From Perognathus longimembris pacificus (Eukaryota > Chordata > Mammalia > Rodentia > Heteromyidae), in assembly GCF_023159225.1 (NCBI RefSeq), contig NC_063176.1, positions 32,777,786-32,841,785 of the forward strand: a DNA stretch of 64,000 bases. Reading direction: 5' to 3'. Below the pieces are notes generated by a model. The model searched no databases. It was not told where the DNA came from and saw nothing but the letters and a program-made list of their open reading frames with translations. The translations under genes and the position numbers were made by a program. Below, piece by piece: positions 34,926-47,514 of this stretch. Positions within the stretch are counted from its first letter, which is position 1. Each line of letters begins with the position of its first letter.

Positions 34926-36555
34926 ACGTGCTTAATGTTATACTTTCTAATAAATGAGTACACCTTCCTGAATATCTTCCTATGTATCTGCTATTTAAAT
35001 TTTTTCTTAAGTCTGATTTATCAACTATTGAGACTAGAAATACTTATTTTATGTTTCCTTACAATTCATTTCATATTTTTAAGATACATACTTTGACAAC
35101 TGTCAAAGTGGCAAAGGTTTTTAACTTTTTAAGAAAATCTACCTCATATCCACTAAATAAAAAGCTTAAAATGTAATGTTATGAAATACTTCTTTCCTCA
35201 GCATCACAAATGTGATCCCCCTCAAAAAAAAAAAAAATTCAACTTAACCAGCATTTCTACAGAATTCTCAGCTTATTCCATGTAATAGAGATGCAATCAG
35301 CTTTTTTAACTAGTAACAAATGAGGCAAATTTATTTTAATGACAATATGTTATTTAATCTTTAATTTTCAAGAAGGGAATTAATAGTGTTGCTACATAAA
35401 AATGAATGAAGGTGAAGATGTATACCAACATCAATTTATGACTTTCTTCTGTTTAGTTAATATTATTGCATGCTTAATTTGAAGTATGTTTTACTTGTCA
35501 ATATGAGATGTTTCATTTATATCAAACTTTATTCAAAAGACTGCCTCCAGAGAAGCATCAGGCTACACCTACTCATTATGAATACAGTATTCAGTTCAGA
35601 GAGGACTTGGTTGTTAGTATCATTCACAATTAAGTTGAACTTACAGTGCTAAAGGTGTTTCATTGTAAATAAATTACTTCAATGTAATTGGTAGGGAACA
35701 CAAATTCAATGGCTTTTAGACAGATTTGTCTTCAATTACTCTCAGTCACATTTACTTACATTAGATGAATACACTTGACTACTGGTTTCACAGGGAGTGT
35801 CTGATGTGAGGTCCTGTTGTTCTTCAGGACTTAAATATCAATTATTTATTATATTCTGACCTATTTAGATATCCAAAAAATAATAACACAAGGGTCCCTA
35901 AGAATATATCTCTTGTAAGTACAAAACATGTTTTATTTTATAGAGTCAAATTCAAGTAAATAATTGTAGTTATCTACATACAGAAATATTGAATAAGTAA
36001 CATATAGGTTTGTTTAAAATGGACACAATATCAGAAGTGGAAAATATAGAATGAATAGTAGATTTATTCCTCTGAACATTTTATTTTTCCCAGGGAGTAA
36101 CTGAAAGAAAGTTAGGCCAAACTATAAAAGTTTCATTAAATCTAAAAAAAAATACTTAACTTCATCAAAATGTCCAGGGGTCTTACCATTAGTCAGATAT
36201 TCCAGGAATAAATTTCATTAGTACACCGTCTAGTTAAAACAGTTCTTTAAAAGTATATTAAATCAATACAGATAAAGTTGTCTTTTTACTAACCCCAAAT
36301 CCTTGAATTTGGTCATTTCATATAGTTCAAATCAGTAGCATGTAGATCTAGAACTTGAACTTAATGTTTCAAAAGTAGATTGTCTCCAAGTTTTGACTGG
36401 AATAAGAAGTGAACTAAGAACAAGAAGGAAAATATTTCTATCCTGATCAAGATAGAATTCAAAATAACCACAAGTAGTCACTAGGAATTAAGGAGATTAT
36501 GAACTATTTGTATAATTTCAACAGATAAATTTGGTAAAAATGGCATATAATTTTT
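34926..36555. other. Anonymous AT-rich sequence
   Basis: No recognised repeat, RNA or exon. Confidence 0.5.
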
Positions 36556-36645
36556 TTGTCAGAGACAAGGACTCAAATGTGGTACCTACCACTTTAATTC
36601 ATTGGCTTGTGCTCTACCAATTGAGCCATGAAGTACGGTAGAAGC
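36556..36645 (-). mobile_element. tRNA-like SINE monomer, antisense
   Basis: The minus strand reads TGGCTCAATTGGTAGAGCAC (A-box/D-arm-like), then TTTGAGTCCTTGTC (B-box-like), then an A-rich end. There is no anticodon arm of a working tRNA, and the B box lacks the GTTCGA core. I interpret it as a monomer of the old B1+tRNA family. Confidence 0.6.
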
Positions 36646-36929
36646 AAGGGAAACCTAAAACACCATAACAAATTAGAAAGCCAAAATCAAATTTCAGCAA
36701 AATAAAACACCAGGAAGTCAAATGAAAAGGGCTAGAAGAAGGAAGAGAAGAGGGAGAAAATGCAGAGCCCAGAGCACAGTTCATAAATAACAATAGCTGC
36801 CTTTAAAATGTTGGAAACACTTTGATTAAGTGCTGCAATTGAATAACAGATTTGTGCTTAAATCCTCAATCAGAAATAATAAAAAACTCTCATTGAAAAA
36901 AAAATCCAATGTATATCCTAAATATTTAA

Positions 36930-37075
36930 GAAGAGTGAGGGAAGAGGAGGGTAGGAAAGGGATGGGTGAGAATATTGACATTGATCAAGATATATTGTGG
37001 TCACAAACTGCTTTGTTAAATGGCTACTCCTTTGTATAACTACTTAAAGATAATAAATACTTTAGTGGAAACTGA
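36930..37075 (+). mobile_element. L1 3' end, older subfamily
   Basis: The purine tract GGGAAGAGGAGGGTAGGAAA is followed by TTGATCAAGATATATTGTGG, ATGGCTACTCCTTTGTATAA and CTACTTAAAGATAATAAATA. Confidence 0.7.
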
Positions 37076-40000
37076 AAAACATTGCCCAGTCTATATTGGA
37101 TAATACAAATGAAAATATATTCAAAATAGGCCATATTAATAGAGATTCATCATATACCATATATTTTCACCAAATTCCAAATACAATAACCAAGCAAGTT
37201 GGTTGGATAGGACCTGGAAACAAAGTTAGAACAAAGTTATATATCTTGTATCTGATGTATATAGACAGACGACCTCTCTTCAATTCCAGCTTACCCACTT
37301 CATAGCCATATAACCTTATATAATCTTCGTGAAAATGTCAATGTATAATTCTAAAAATTAGGTTCAAGTCAACCTATGCAAAGTGTCTAGGTAGTATATG
37401 GTATGTGCTACAGTCAGATTTATTAGTTTTCTCCTGAGCTCTGCTGTTTGACTTTTTCTTTCTCTAATTGACTGGATTCAATTATTTTATCTTGTTTGTG
37501 ACTCCACATAGAAATCTCCCAACTCTTCTCCAAAACATGAAACTGCCTTTCCTCTGGCAATAGAAGGTCATAGCTGATTTTGGATCAAAGTATGATGAAG
37601 TTATATTGGCTCTGGGTAAGAAGTGATGGTAACCTTAGATATAATAAAGTAGCCTATGAATGCTAGGTAGATCTGGTAATAAAATATGGCCTTGGAGAAA
37701 TAAAGTACTAAAGATGATTATTCTAAAAATAGGTAAAATGACCAGGTAATTTAAAGAAGAATCCTGAGAGCTACAACTTTTTAAGAAATTTAAGTGTCAC
37801 TTATGGGAAAGGAAAGAATCAAAGATTTTATGCAAGATTGTGTTCTTTTAAAAAATGTACTGAAAAATATTGAGAGCAATGTGAAAGTTGAAAAATGCTG
37901 TGCAAAGAGAGAAGCATATGTATTTTATAATAGCAAGACATGAATAGAGAAGGTGTCTTTAGAATCCTGGTAAATATAACTAAGTCAACAACCCTTAGAG
38001 CAAGCCAAAGTTTTTGGCATTTTACTTCTTAGTGAAGCAAAGGTATCACACAGTTGTAAAAGATACATGAAAATGCTTTAATGTGTAAACTTATCAGGTT
38101 TTCTATGTATAGATAATATGTGTATAAAAGCATTCTGAAGACACTAAAGTATGATGTGACTGATGTGACATAAAGGTATAGGTTAATAGTATCTATTATC
38201 TAAAACATAGCTTCAGTACAATCAGTACCCAAGAAAAATAACCTATATGATGTGTTCAGAAATAGTGCCAGATTGACTATCCTTGAGTTCCCACACTTAA
38301 AACCTAGATCCAGATATTTGTTGCACAAGTTTCAGCTGAAAGCAAATTCTGTGCAAAACTTTTGTTTCTCAGTTTGGGCATTATAGAGGTACATTGTGCA
38401 TTTCAAAAAGCAGGTGATTGAAACTGGCAGGGTGAAAAGACATATGCACAGTGCAGACATCTATCTGGTCCAGCTTCAGTGACTGCCAAGTAAATTAGCT
38501 TACAAAATCGTGAAAGGTCAGCTTTTGTAAACCCAAAAGATGCTATGCTACAAAGGCATGTTTCTGCCTCTGGGAAAACTCAAACTGTTCCAATATGGGT
38601 GGGTTTTAAACCTCTGAAGACCTCTAAATGGATAAACATTCAGGGACAATATTATTCCACCCTGCTCATTTGATCTGCAATTCCTCTGTCCTCACTTCTT
38701 TCTTTCCCTGCATTTTCTGGGGAACACTGCCCACAAGAAGTAAACCTTCTGTTCCACAGTTTCATTCAACATATTCTAGCATCATTTTTAACTACTTTGC
38801 TCTAAAGTATAAGAAACAAAGACTAAAGAACCCACCATTGCTGTTTCTAAAAGCTTAATCCATTTAGCATGTGTGGTCTTGTGTATGAATAAAATATTTG
38901 ATCACTGGAGGCCAGTCTTCAAGTAACCCTTTGTTAAAAGTGAAGTTGCATGTATGGCAGCAAAATGAAGTTTGAGAGTGCTAGAAGAAAAAAAAAGAAA
39001 ATACTCTGTTCTGTTAGAGCTCCCCCTTTGAATCATCCATCCATGAACTAAGTCCCGCTGTGATTGTTGGATGCTGATGAAACAAATGGCTCACTATGGT
39101 AACATTAAGCATACCAAGCACCCTCTACAAGGGAACTGCACCTCACTATTCCTTCTAAAAGAGCTTATGTCAGAGGGGTGCCAGTTACCAAAAACCAAAC
39201 CTCTTGTCTCAAATGGAAAAGACTTCCCTATATATCGAGCCAAGTTTCTGTTTCACCTGAGACAACATCTCCACCAAGTTATTTCTCCCTCTGCTTGTGT
39301 TCTTTCCTTCCTAACAGACTTGCTGAAAAGGGAATCTTCAAGAAGTCTCACTTGCCAAATGTCTGTCTCGAGCTCTGCTTCCAAGGAATGCAATCCAAGA
39401 ATCTTAATTCAAGGATGTCTAAAGAACTTCTCCTTAACATGGAAAGGTGAATTACATGAAGAGTGTATGGCAAGACATTTATATTTATAGTTTTGAAAGT
39501 CAAAAGACTATTTTGTTGAAGTTCAATTAAGTAATGATTTACAAATTAGTATAAAGTCATAGTATGTTCTTACTAAGAATACAATTTAGTCTTTTAGCTG
39601 AAATGGATAACAAAGATATCTGCATGTTTCATGTATACAAATATAATAGGCTAGAACACAAATAAAATTATCAGTCATAATCCCTTGATGACACATTAGT
39701 CACACAGTAAGGCAGGTGACTTTTAAGCCATGGTATTATTTTTTTGGCCTTGCAATCATAGATTTATTCTGATTTAAAGTGAATGTAAACATGTCACTAG
39801 AGTGACTCTATGCTTCATAAGGTCAGCAGAGTGTTCTCAAGCTATTATTTTCACCAAGTCTATCATCTTGTTCTCCCTAATTCTGAATACCTGTGAAAAA
39901 TTAATAGGGCATCATTTCCACTTATTGAGCATAAATACATTGTTTCTTAGTGTTGTAAGACTTGAAATCAGCAGAACGAGCTTGTTAAAATGTCTTACTC

Positions 40001-40269
40001 CTTCCTCTTTGAAAACATTGGTGTTATTTGCATGGTGTGATTTGTCTTGTTATTAAAATCAACTATCAGCTCACCTGGTAGACAGAACCCAAGGAATGTT
40101 GAGTGCTGGCCTCCTGAGAACAGTCTATAGCTGCTTGAAAAAGCAGACTCAATCATGTGGAACAAGTTTTCTGGACCTCAGCATTTAATGTACATTGGGA
40201 AACAAATAATTGGTTGTTATGAGGATGTCTTTGGGTCTCAGGGCATATAATTGTTTTTCTGACCTAAAG
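37076..40269. other. Anonymous sequence containing a 139-codon open frame
   Basis: About 3.2 kb without recognised repeats. The longest non-repeat frame in the window (39071-39490, plus strand) overlaps a 90-codon frame in another phase. It has no recognisable domain, signal peptide or codon-bias cue and no convincing splice context, so I do not call it a gene. Confidence 0.5.
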
Positions 40270-40284
40270 CCCTTAGTTGACAAT

Positions 40285-40382
40285 GGCAAGCTCACAGTTG
40301 TGATGACCAGAAGTATCTCTAGCCATTGCAAAAATTCCCTGGAAATCAAAATCACCCCTACCCACAACTGAGAACCACTATG
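40285..40382 (-). mobile_element. MER5-like hAT (Charlie) DNA-transposon fossil
   Basis: TTGTGATGACCAGAAGTATC, TAGCCATTGCAAAAATTCCC and CAACTGAGAACCACTATG are the reverse complement of the terminal part of MER5-type non-autonomous elements (CAGTGGTTCTCA end) as recalled. It is old and partial. Confidence 0.65.
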
Positions 40383-41159
40383 TTTAGACAAAGATAGGAT
40401 TTTCCCACACAGTGCAAGAATAGAAGGTTGTTTGAGGTAAAGGCAAAGCACTTTAGAAGACAAAAATGTATCATAAAGGGAGAATCAATATATCCAGGAA
40501 TCTTATAAAAAGTGAGAATCAACAAATGTAATCAATATATAACACACCAAAAGTGAGTCGTCAAAGACATATCTATTATTTCAAAGTCTCACTTTTTTTC
40601 TCCACTCACCTCCAGCTAAAAACAGGACTCAAATTATTTTAATGGAATTTATCACACAAAAATAAAGTTTCCAAATGCTCTGTAATCAGTTTAGAATATA
40701 AAGGCCTGCATTCTCCATGTCCCTTCTCCATCAAAGACAGCTCATATGCAAATTGCCCCCATTCTCTGCCTTGGCCCTCACAGGCCTCACTCCTTGGTGC
40801 TAATGCTTTCTTGCCACACAGCTCAGATTCACCCTCAGCACTGCATTCTAGACAGAACCCATCACTAATCAGAGCTGACATGTGCAACAAAATCAATTTT
40901 TCATACCTGTTACAGATGTTGTGTTTTTCTTGAGGCATTCAAAGACCTACCCATTTATGCTGGCAATTGCATAGGCTTATTCAGTCATGGTGAACTTCTT
41001 TCTCTGCCAGACATCTCTGCATGCTATTTATTATTCAGGATGCATACAATGCAGGAAACTTCAGGAAATCTTGAGTGCTATCTTCCTTGGGAAGCTCTTG
41101 TCTTTCTTGAACTTAATCCCATGAAGATATCAGAGTCTGCACCATGTTATATGTTTCAT
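40383..41159. other. Anonymous sequence
   Basis: A 99-codon minus-strand frame (40639-40938) has no recognised motif. No repeat family is seen. Confidence 0.5.
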
Positions 41160-41305
41160 ATGCAAGTCCAGCCCCAAATCACCTTCAAGTTTGATTACAA
41201 TTGTTCCTGGGTGACATTGATCAAGAAGTATTGTATTCATAAACAGTTTTGTAGAATGGCAACTCCTTGTGTATGACATAAAAATCATAAAAAATATATT
41301 TCAAA
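41160..41305 (+). mobile_element. L1 3' end, forward, old
   Basis: ACATTGATCAAGAAGTATTG, AATGGCAACTCCTTGTGTAT and an A-rich end align with the L1 3' end at 36965-37070 (ACATTGATCAAGATATATTG ... ATGGCTACTCCTTTGTAT). Confidence 0.65.
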
Positions 41306-41309
41306 AAAG

Positions 41310-42504
41310 AATTATTCTTATCTCTTTCTTAAATACACCAGAGAAAATGTCTGTGTCACTGTCAACTATGTATCTGGGGCTGAATAGAACAGTAATGACA
41401 TAGAAAAAAAGAAAAAGGAAAAAAAATGAACAATGTGGAAAAACTTTCCAAGAGTTAGAATAAACAATTCTTCAACTTATTTGGGTGATCTTGTGTCTCA
41501 TCAGTTTCTGCTGCTACCCAGTCTCTTGAAGGAGCCTGTGATTTCCTTGTGCTGGTCAGTTTTCCTGTGGCTTAGTTGGTTTCTCAAATCAGTTTGAGCA
41601 GGCAGAAAAAAGTTCTGACTTATAGACAGAGGGTCTTTGTGACCCTTTTCCCAGACTAGTATGCTGGTAGAACGATCTGCTTTACATGTCTCGCAGGAGG
41701 AAGAAGGCTATTTTCTGTAGCTTGGAGTTGTTTCTGAGGAACTTAAGTGTGGATGGCGTTGTGCCCTGTCTGGAATCCGTGGCTTTTCCCTGGGGAAGGT
41801 TAGCTACTGGGACACGCTCTTGGCCCAGCCTGGGGCCCGCTCCTAGCTTTTACCCAGCTTATTCAAGTTTATTGTTGTTGTTGTTGTTGTTGTTTAATTT
41901 ATGTTATTTAATTTAAAACTCGTGCAGCTGGCTAAGCTGCTTTTCTGCAGTGGGGTGGGGACACATCTGGGGGTGTTTACCTTAAGGAGAAAGCAGTCCC
42001 ACCTGGGTGGGGTGACCTTCTCCTGGGCAGAACTGACTTCCACTGCTCAGATTCCTTTGCCCTGTTGAAAAATGGCACCATCGTGGCAGCTTTTCAGGTT
42101 GGAGTTATCTGCTAGCTGCTCTGGCAGGGTCTGTGCCCTAATCAAAGAGGGCGTTCTTCTCTGGTGGTGGGGGAAGGGCTACCTTCCAAATGTTGTTCTG
42201 TGGCTAGCAGGCTAAAGGTTTCTGCTCCTAGTCACTAAGGGGCACGGGAGGTGAGTGGAGAGCCATGGGCTCTCTCTCTGTACCCTTGTCCGGGTTCTGT
42301 CTGCTGTGATGGTGGCAGCCGCCGCCACTAGTTGTGCTCAAATCTGTCTTCTTAAGCAGGCTGCTTAAATTTTCCACTCTGGCAAAAATCACTGTACTGT
42401 TATGGCTTGCTTGGTGTGACTCTCTAGCTGTGGACTTTTCATTAAAACTGGTTTCCTGGTGAGAGCTTACTTAGAACGCAACTGTACCTCTGCCATCTCC
42501 CTCC
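41310..42504 (-). mobile_element. Orphan L1 5'UTR, antisense
   Basis: The minus strand starts GGAGGGAGATGGCAGAGGTA, with a YY1-like AGATGGC at the tip as in L1 promoters. It then runs parallel to the 5'UTR of the complete L1: GTAGCCCTTCCCCCACCACC against GCAGCCCTTCCCCCACTGCC, CATTTTTCAACAGGGCAAAG against CATCTTTGAAAAGGGCAAG, and GACAGATTTGAGC against CACAGATTTGAGC. It ends in the T/C-rich part. No ORF1, ORF2 or 3'UTR follows. A (GTT)n run lies at 41872-41895. Markedly GC-richer than the flanks. Confidence 0.82.
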
Positions 42505-44232
42505 AATCTCTACCTTACCTTTTGCAAGTACCAGTTTCCTGGTGTTCATTTTGTTGAATTATTTTTTTGCCTTTTGAAGGAATTACACTGTTTAAGTTTT
42601 CTCCTAAATCTGCCTTATGAATATATTTATGAACTTGCACTCCACTTTTAAAGACACAAGTACAATTAATATAACAGGATATGTTTTTAATGAATATTTG
42701 CAAAGAATCCCAGTTGCAATGACTGCCACTTCTCAGAGTGCACACTAAAGCTATGAAAATGTATTTATAATCTAAAGGGGATTATAATATTAAAATATGA
42801 CAATAGAGGTCTACAGTTCTGTGACTAAATATGATCTCTACAAAATGCCCTTTTAATTCTTCTGGAAGATAATAGGCCTCCCTGTAATTTATTTGAATTT
42901 CTGGGGAACTAACATCATTGTTTCTACACAAGGAACTCTGTTAGTGAACTATTCTGCCTTCCCATAAACTAACATAAGCCAGACATTACTGATTAGGAAA
43001 GACTCTTGTGGAAATAAGATTGGTATCTCTAAAGTCAGAGATGATTAAATTAGACCACCACATATTGTGATCCAAACCTAACAAAAATCTTCGAGAATTT
43101 TTCCCCCATTTCCTGCCCACTTCCTTTTCATGTCTCCCTTTTCCTCTTAGAACCCAAATTCTTTCTTTTTTTTTGTAGTTTACTCTCTATAGAATGAACT
43201 ATTGCTGTCTGGTTTGGCTCATCCCCTCAAGATATTGATCATCTTGATGAAGACATATTTCAAAAATAGAAGATGAAACTCCATTTACCCACCATGAAAA
43301 GCAACTATGAATGGCCAGAGCAAATTGGATGTCAAGAAAAATGATTGCACGTTCAAAGAAATACCACAGCCGACATTTTACGTCAGTGTTGAGAAGGCAA
43401 CAGGAGCTGATGGGAAGACTGCAGATTGTAAAGGGCATGTCTGCTCTGAGAAGGGCAGCTGTTACATGGCTAAAATGGTGGGAAGCCACCATTTTAAGCA
43501 AAAGCATGCATTTCCAAATTAATTTTCAAGCCAGATGCCAAGCAAATTAAAATTTCACAAACATTCACATTACTTATATTTTAAGTGGCAGAGAAAACAA
43601 TTGACAGAGATAGAGATAGCAAGTTGAGAAATCTCAACACTATGAAACAAAACCACTTCAAAATGGTTATAAAATTTCTAACTTTGTTTCATTCAATTTA
43701 GCTTATTTTTATGTAAGCATGCCTTCAAGTTTGTCTTTGAAAGGGTAGATTGATTATTATAATTGTTACGATTAACATAGGCTAGCATTGAGGGGAATCT
43801 GTGACACAAACTCACTGTTCCTTCTAGTGTTTTCTGTTGTTGCTTTCCTATATTAAGAAATTCTTGCTGAGTATTCACCATGCTGGTTTAAAAGTAAATA
43901 GCTTTCAACTGCAGTGTCATGATTCAATAACCTAACAAAAGATGCTGTTTTCTGCCTTTCTCTTGCTCATGTTTTTCCACATTTGCCTTGATCTTTCAGA
44001 ACTCATTGCATTTTCTCTTATTTAGTCATTTTCTTCCTAATGGCATGAAAGAAATTATCAGTCACTTTGTGATAGTTCTCTGAACACTAATTTGATCCTT
44101 CTAGAAGAAAGCACCATGTAACTTTAATAAATTAGTGCTTACATAACTGAAATGAACATTCTCTAAAAACTTCTGTGTCATTTGTAAGAAATACTATTCA
44201 CCGCTCAAGGTTACTCTCAATGACTCTAAATA

Positions 44233-44234
<2 letters not shown>
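42505..44234. other. Anonymous sequence with one hairpin
   Basis: Overlapping frames of 71-102 codons at 43199-43550 on both strands have no recognised motif. A perfect 11-bp inverted repeat lies at 43471-43496. Confidence 0.5.
43471..43496. repeat. Perfect 11-bp inverted repeat, 4-nt loop
   Basis: TAAAATGGTGG, loop GAAG, CCACCATTTTA. Flanking GGC and AGC could extend the stem with a bulge. Confidence 0.93.

Positions 44235-44282
<48 letters not shown>
44235..44282. repeat. (GT)n microsatellite
   Basis: About 23 uninterrupted GT units. Confidence 0.98.
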
Positions 44283-44285
<3 letters not shown>

Positions 44286-44320
44286 AAGATCATACTAACA
44301 ATGAAATTGACCAACTGGCA

Positions 44321-44368
44321 TTGCTCCCTTCCTGAGAGTGAAAATTGCTCCCTTCCTGAGAGTGAAAA
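44321..44368. repeat. Perfect 24-bp tandem duplication
   Basis: Two identical head-to-tail units beginning TTGCTCCCTTCCTGAGAGTG. It lies just downstream of the GT microsatellite. Confidence 0.97.
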
Positions 44369-46778
44369 TGGAACAAATTTCATGCATACATCTCAATTTG
44401 TAAATGTTAAAACAAACTTTGTAACTTACAACTCCTTTGAGAAGTACTATTTTTATCTTCTCTTCCTTTCCAAACTACCTTTTGTATTGTTAAGTACTGT
44501 GATTATTTCTGTGGCTAATAATATGTACAATCATCATAATGATAAAAGTCTTAGGCAGCAAATGAAAGATAAAATTAACTCCAAAGTTTCTGGGAAGATA
44601 GTGCATTGTTTCTAGCTAAGGCTTAAGAGAAAAATTGTGTTAATAACAACGTTTAACACAGCTATTAACATTTCCATGTCTACCTACACAGGGCCAATTG
44701 AAAAGACTGGCCAAAGGAAAACCTAGGAATGAGGCTAAACAAATTTCATTAATGCCTCTTTTGTGTACGTTAACGTTTTGCCAAGTTTCCACAGAGATTT
44801 CTGTATATAAACAAGTATATTACAGAAGAGCATTTTATTATCCTATTAACTGAGTTAAGTAGTGGTCATCTAAATGACTAACAGATTTTATGGTTCTCGG
44901 TCTGATTCTCTCTAACAGGTTGGGAATTTTATTTTCTCAACCCAATCTTCACTCTTCCATTGCCTGCTACTTATCCTTCGTGAGCCTGTCAGAATCAGTC
45001 CACTCTTTGGGTGTTTTCAATGTGAGATTCTAGACAAGAGAATAGATTCTGATTATTGTGCTACAAAAGGGAGTCTTAGTCATTTTGGAGGTTAATGTGC
45101 CACAGTAAAGCCCAAGGCTATCTAAGCAGGAATTATTAGTGCTAAGGACTAATGGTTTGTCAGCTTTTATCTGGTTCTAGCCTCCATCCATCTGTTTAGA
45201 ATCCAGGCCCACTTCCATATCCATATGTCCTGAGCCTTTTCCACAGACAATTACATGAAATTTGTCAGTGCTTCAACTACCCCCATCCCAGAGTATACTA
45301 TTTACAGAGACATTATTTTAAAGTTATTTTCCAGATCTAAAGACAAAGCCCCTGAACCTATGACTAAGAACTTTCTCTACGACCGACTTCCCTCAGACAT
45401 AGACAAATTTCCTGGAACTTTATCTATTGCTTGCTGCCAAATGTTTCCCTTGCATGCTCCTGCCAAAAGAGCCACCTGTCTACCTGGCTGTCCCTGGACT
45501 TCCTTGATGACAATTGACCTGTCTGCACTTTCTATCAAGAGGCCCTGGGTGGTCTGACTCCCAAGCTAATTCATATAACTACCAGTAAATGTGTTTAGAT
45601 ACTAACATTTAAAGAAAGGCTAGCATTCAATTTCTTTAAAGGCCTTAGAAGTCCATATCGTCAGACAGGCTTAAATTTGCTATTATGCTGACTAAGCAAC
45701 AACCCAAAGAATTGAGTCAGCTCTTGGTCTGTAATGGATATTTAAATGTATACACCTTGTTTGTGATCTTACTATAAAGCAAAAAGATTTTCATTTATGG
45801 GAGTATGACTAGCCTTTTGAGAAACATTTCTATCCTTTTTGATTGAATTAAAGATTTTGTCCACTAGGGTGGGTTTTGTGGATTTTGTTAATGGATTTTT
45901 GTTAATGGACTTGCTTGGTGCTCCCACAAAATAAAAAAAAATGCATGTATGCATTCCGCGAATACAATTAGCAAATTGCAAAAGATTTTGGAAGTATGCA
46001 TACCAGACTTACTGAAAATGTCAATGTCAGTTCACAGAGGAAAGAAAATCTTCTGTCTTGTCCTAGACTGCCACCATCTGGGCAATGTGAAAAAAGTCAT
46101 CTACAACAATTTAGTCATTTGCATTAAAACTCAGCTAACTTCATCACAGTGAATCTAGTTACAACCAGGTTTAGCATAGTCAATCATAAAACCACTTTTA
46201 AAACATTGGTATGAATTATGCAATTCCTATGAATTATACAATAATTCGTAACAAGAATAATCAGAGGTTTAACCTCAAACCTCTACTTATTTTGTCCATT
46301 TCATCTTCCTTCTTCCTTACATTCCAGCCATAAAGGACTTTATACTCCATGAAGAAGACAAACCATTTACCCGCTGGCTTTTATCTTTTCTCTTCCTATA
46401 GATTAAAATAATGTTTATTCTGCTCATTGCTCAAGTTTCAGTTCACCTATGATCTTTCGTTCTCCATGCTCCATTCTGCTATTATTATCTGCCTTGAATT
46501 GAGCAAGACTAATCTCATTAGGTGCCTGTTCCTTTGCAAAGTGTTCAGGTCAAGATGACTCAGCTGCCAGATCACCATCATCTTTTACCCTGGAATCCTC
46601 ACAAGGAAAAAAGGACTTCAGTGAAACCAGGAAGAACAATATACTGTTTACCTTATTTTCCTTGCCCTGACATAAATATCAATGCCATTTCCCTTGTACT
46701 TTCAGAGGGTACCTCAGTAGTAGCTATTCTGTTCACTATGTGAATTCTCTATCCTCCAATACACAAATATACACATAC
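44369..46778. other. Anonymous sequence
   Basis: A 100-codon plus frame at 45255-45557 has no recognised domain. No repeat family is recognised. Confidence 0.5.
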
Positions 46779-46862
46779 GGGCTAGGGATATGGCCTAGTG
46801 GCCAGAGTGCCTGCCTTATATACATGAGGCCCTGGGTTCAATTCCCCAGCACCACAGATTCA
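46779..46862 (+). mobile_element. Solitary ID-like (IDL) SINE head without Geo
   Basis: GGCTAGGGATATGGCCTAGTGG ... GGTTCAATTCCCCAGCACCA is a well-conserved head with A box and B box. Beyond about 46862 the sequence (CAGATTCACAACAGAATAT) is not Geo. Confidence 0.88.
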
Positions 46863-47514
46863 CAACAGAATATTTCTGAATATAGCTAACTTTTTTTCAA
46901 CTGTTCCCCCAAACTGTCCTTTTATAAGCCTTCCTCGGTCCTTGGTAATACTTTGATACTTTCTCAATCAGGGGTTAAGTGAGGATGCCCCACTTCTCTG
47001 GAAAAACATCTTGTAAACTATTGTTTCTTGTTAACACTAAGGGAAAGATTAGTCTATCCAATTATTTCATGCTCCCAGCTAATAGTAGTAGGGAAATAAG
47101 TAGTGTGTGGGGCAGGGGGCACAGCAGATATACTTGAAGAAGAAAATATAAGTTAGATATGGGGTTATATGAAAGAAATCCACAGTGAGAGAGAACAGAT
47201 GAGTAAATATTAGCCAACGTGGACTGATTAGGACCAAATCAAGGTTGAGACAATAAAATATTCATTGATTTTTTTCAGATCTGCTTTCATGCCATTCCTA
47301 TTCATAAATATATTCAGTTAAAATTAGCTGTTTCTTCTTTTTCTTTAGAGTTTTTTCTGTGCCATAGCAATGGGACCGTAACTTTTTTTATTTTATCAAG
47401 CCCCAGCATCTAATGAATACAGGTATGCAAATACCTTTTGTAAATGTAGTTAAGTAAATTACTTAAATGGATAGGACAGATATGTGAAAACAGAACCAGG
47501 TAACTTCAGTGGGG
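46863..47514. other. Anonymous sequence
   Basis: Nothing recognisable. Confidence 0.5.

Noticed and set aside
36556..36645. tRNA gene on the minus strand
   Set aside because: The D-arm-like sequence is good but the T-loop core and acceptor stem are not; old SINE monomer is the better reading.
43199..43550. Overlapping frames of 71-102 codons as a pseudogene
   Set aside because: No recognisable protein family in any frame and no poly-A or TSD of a processed copy.
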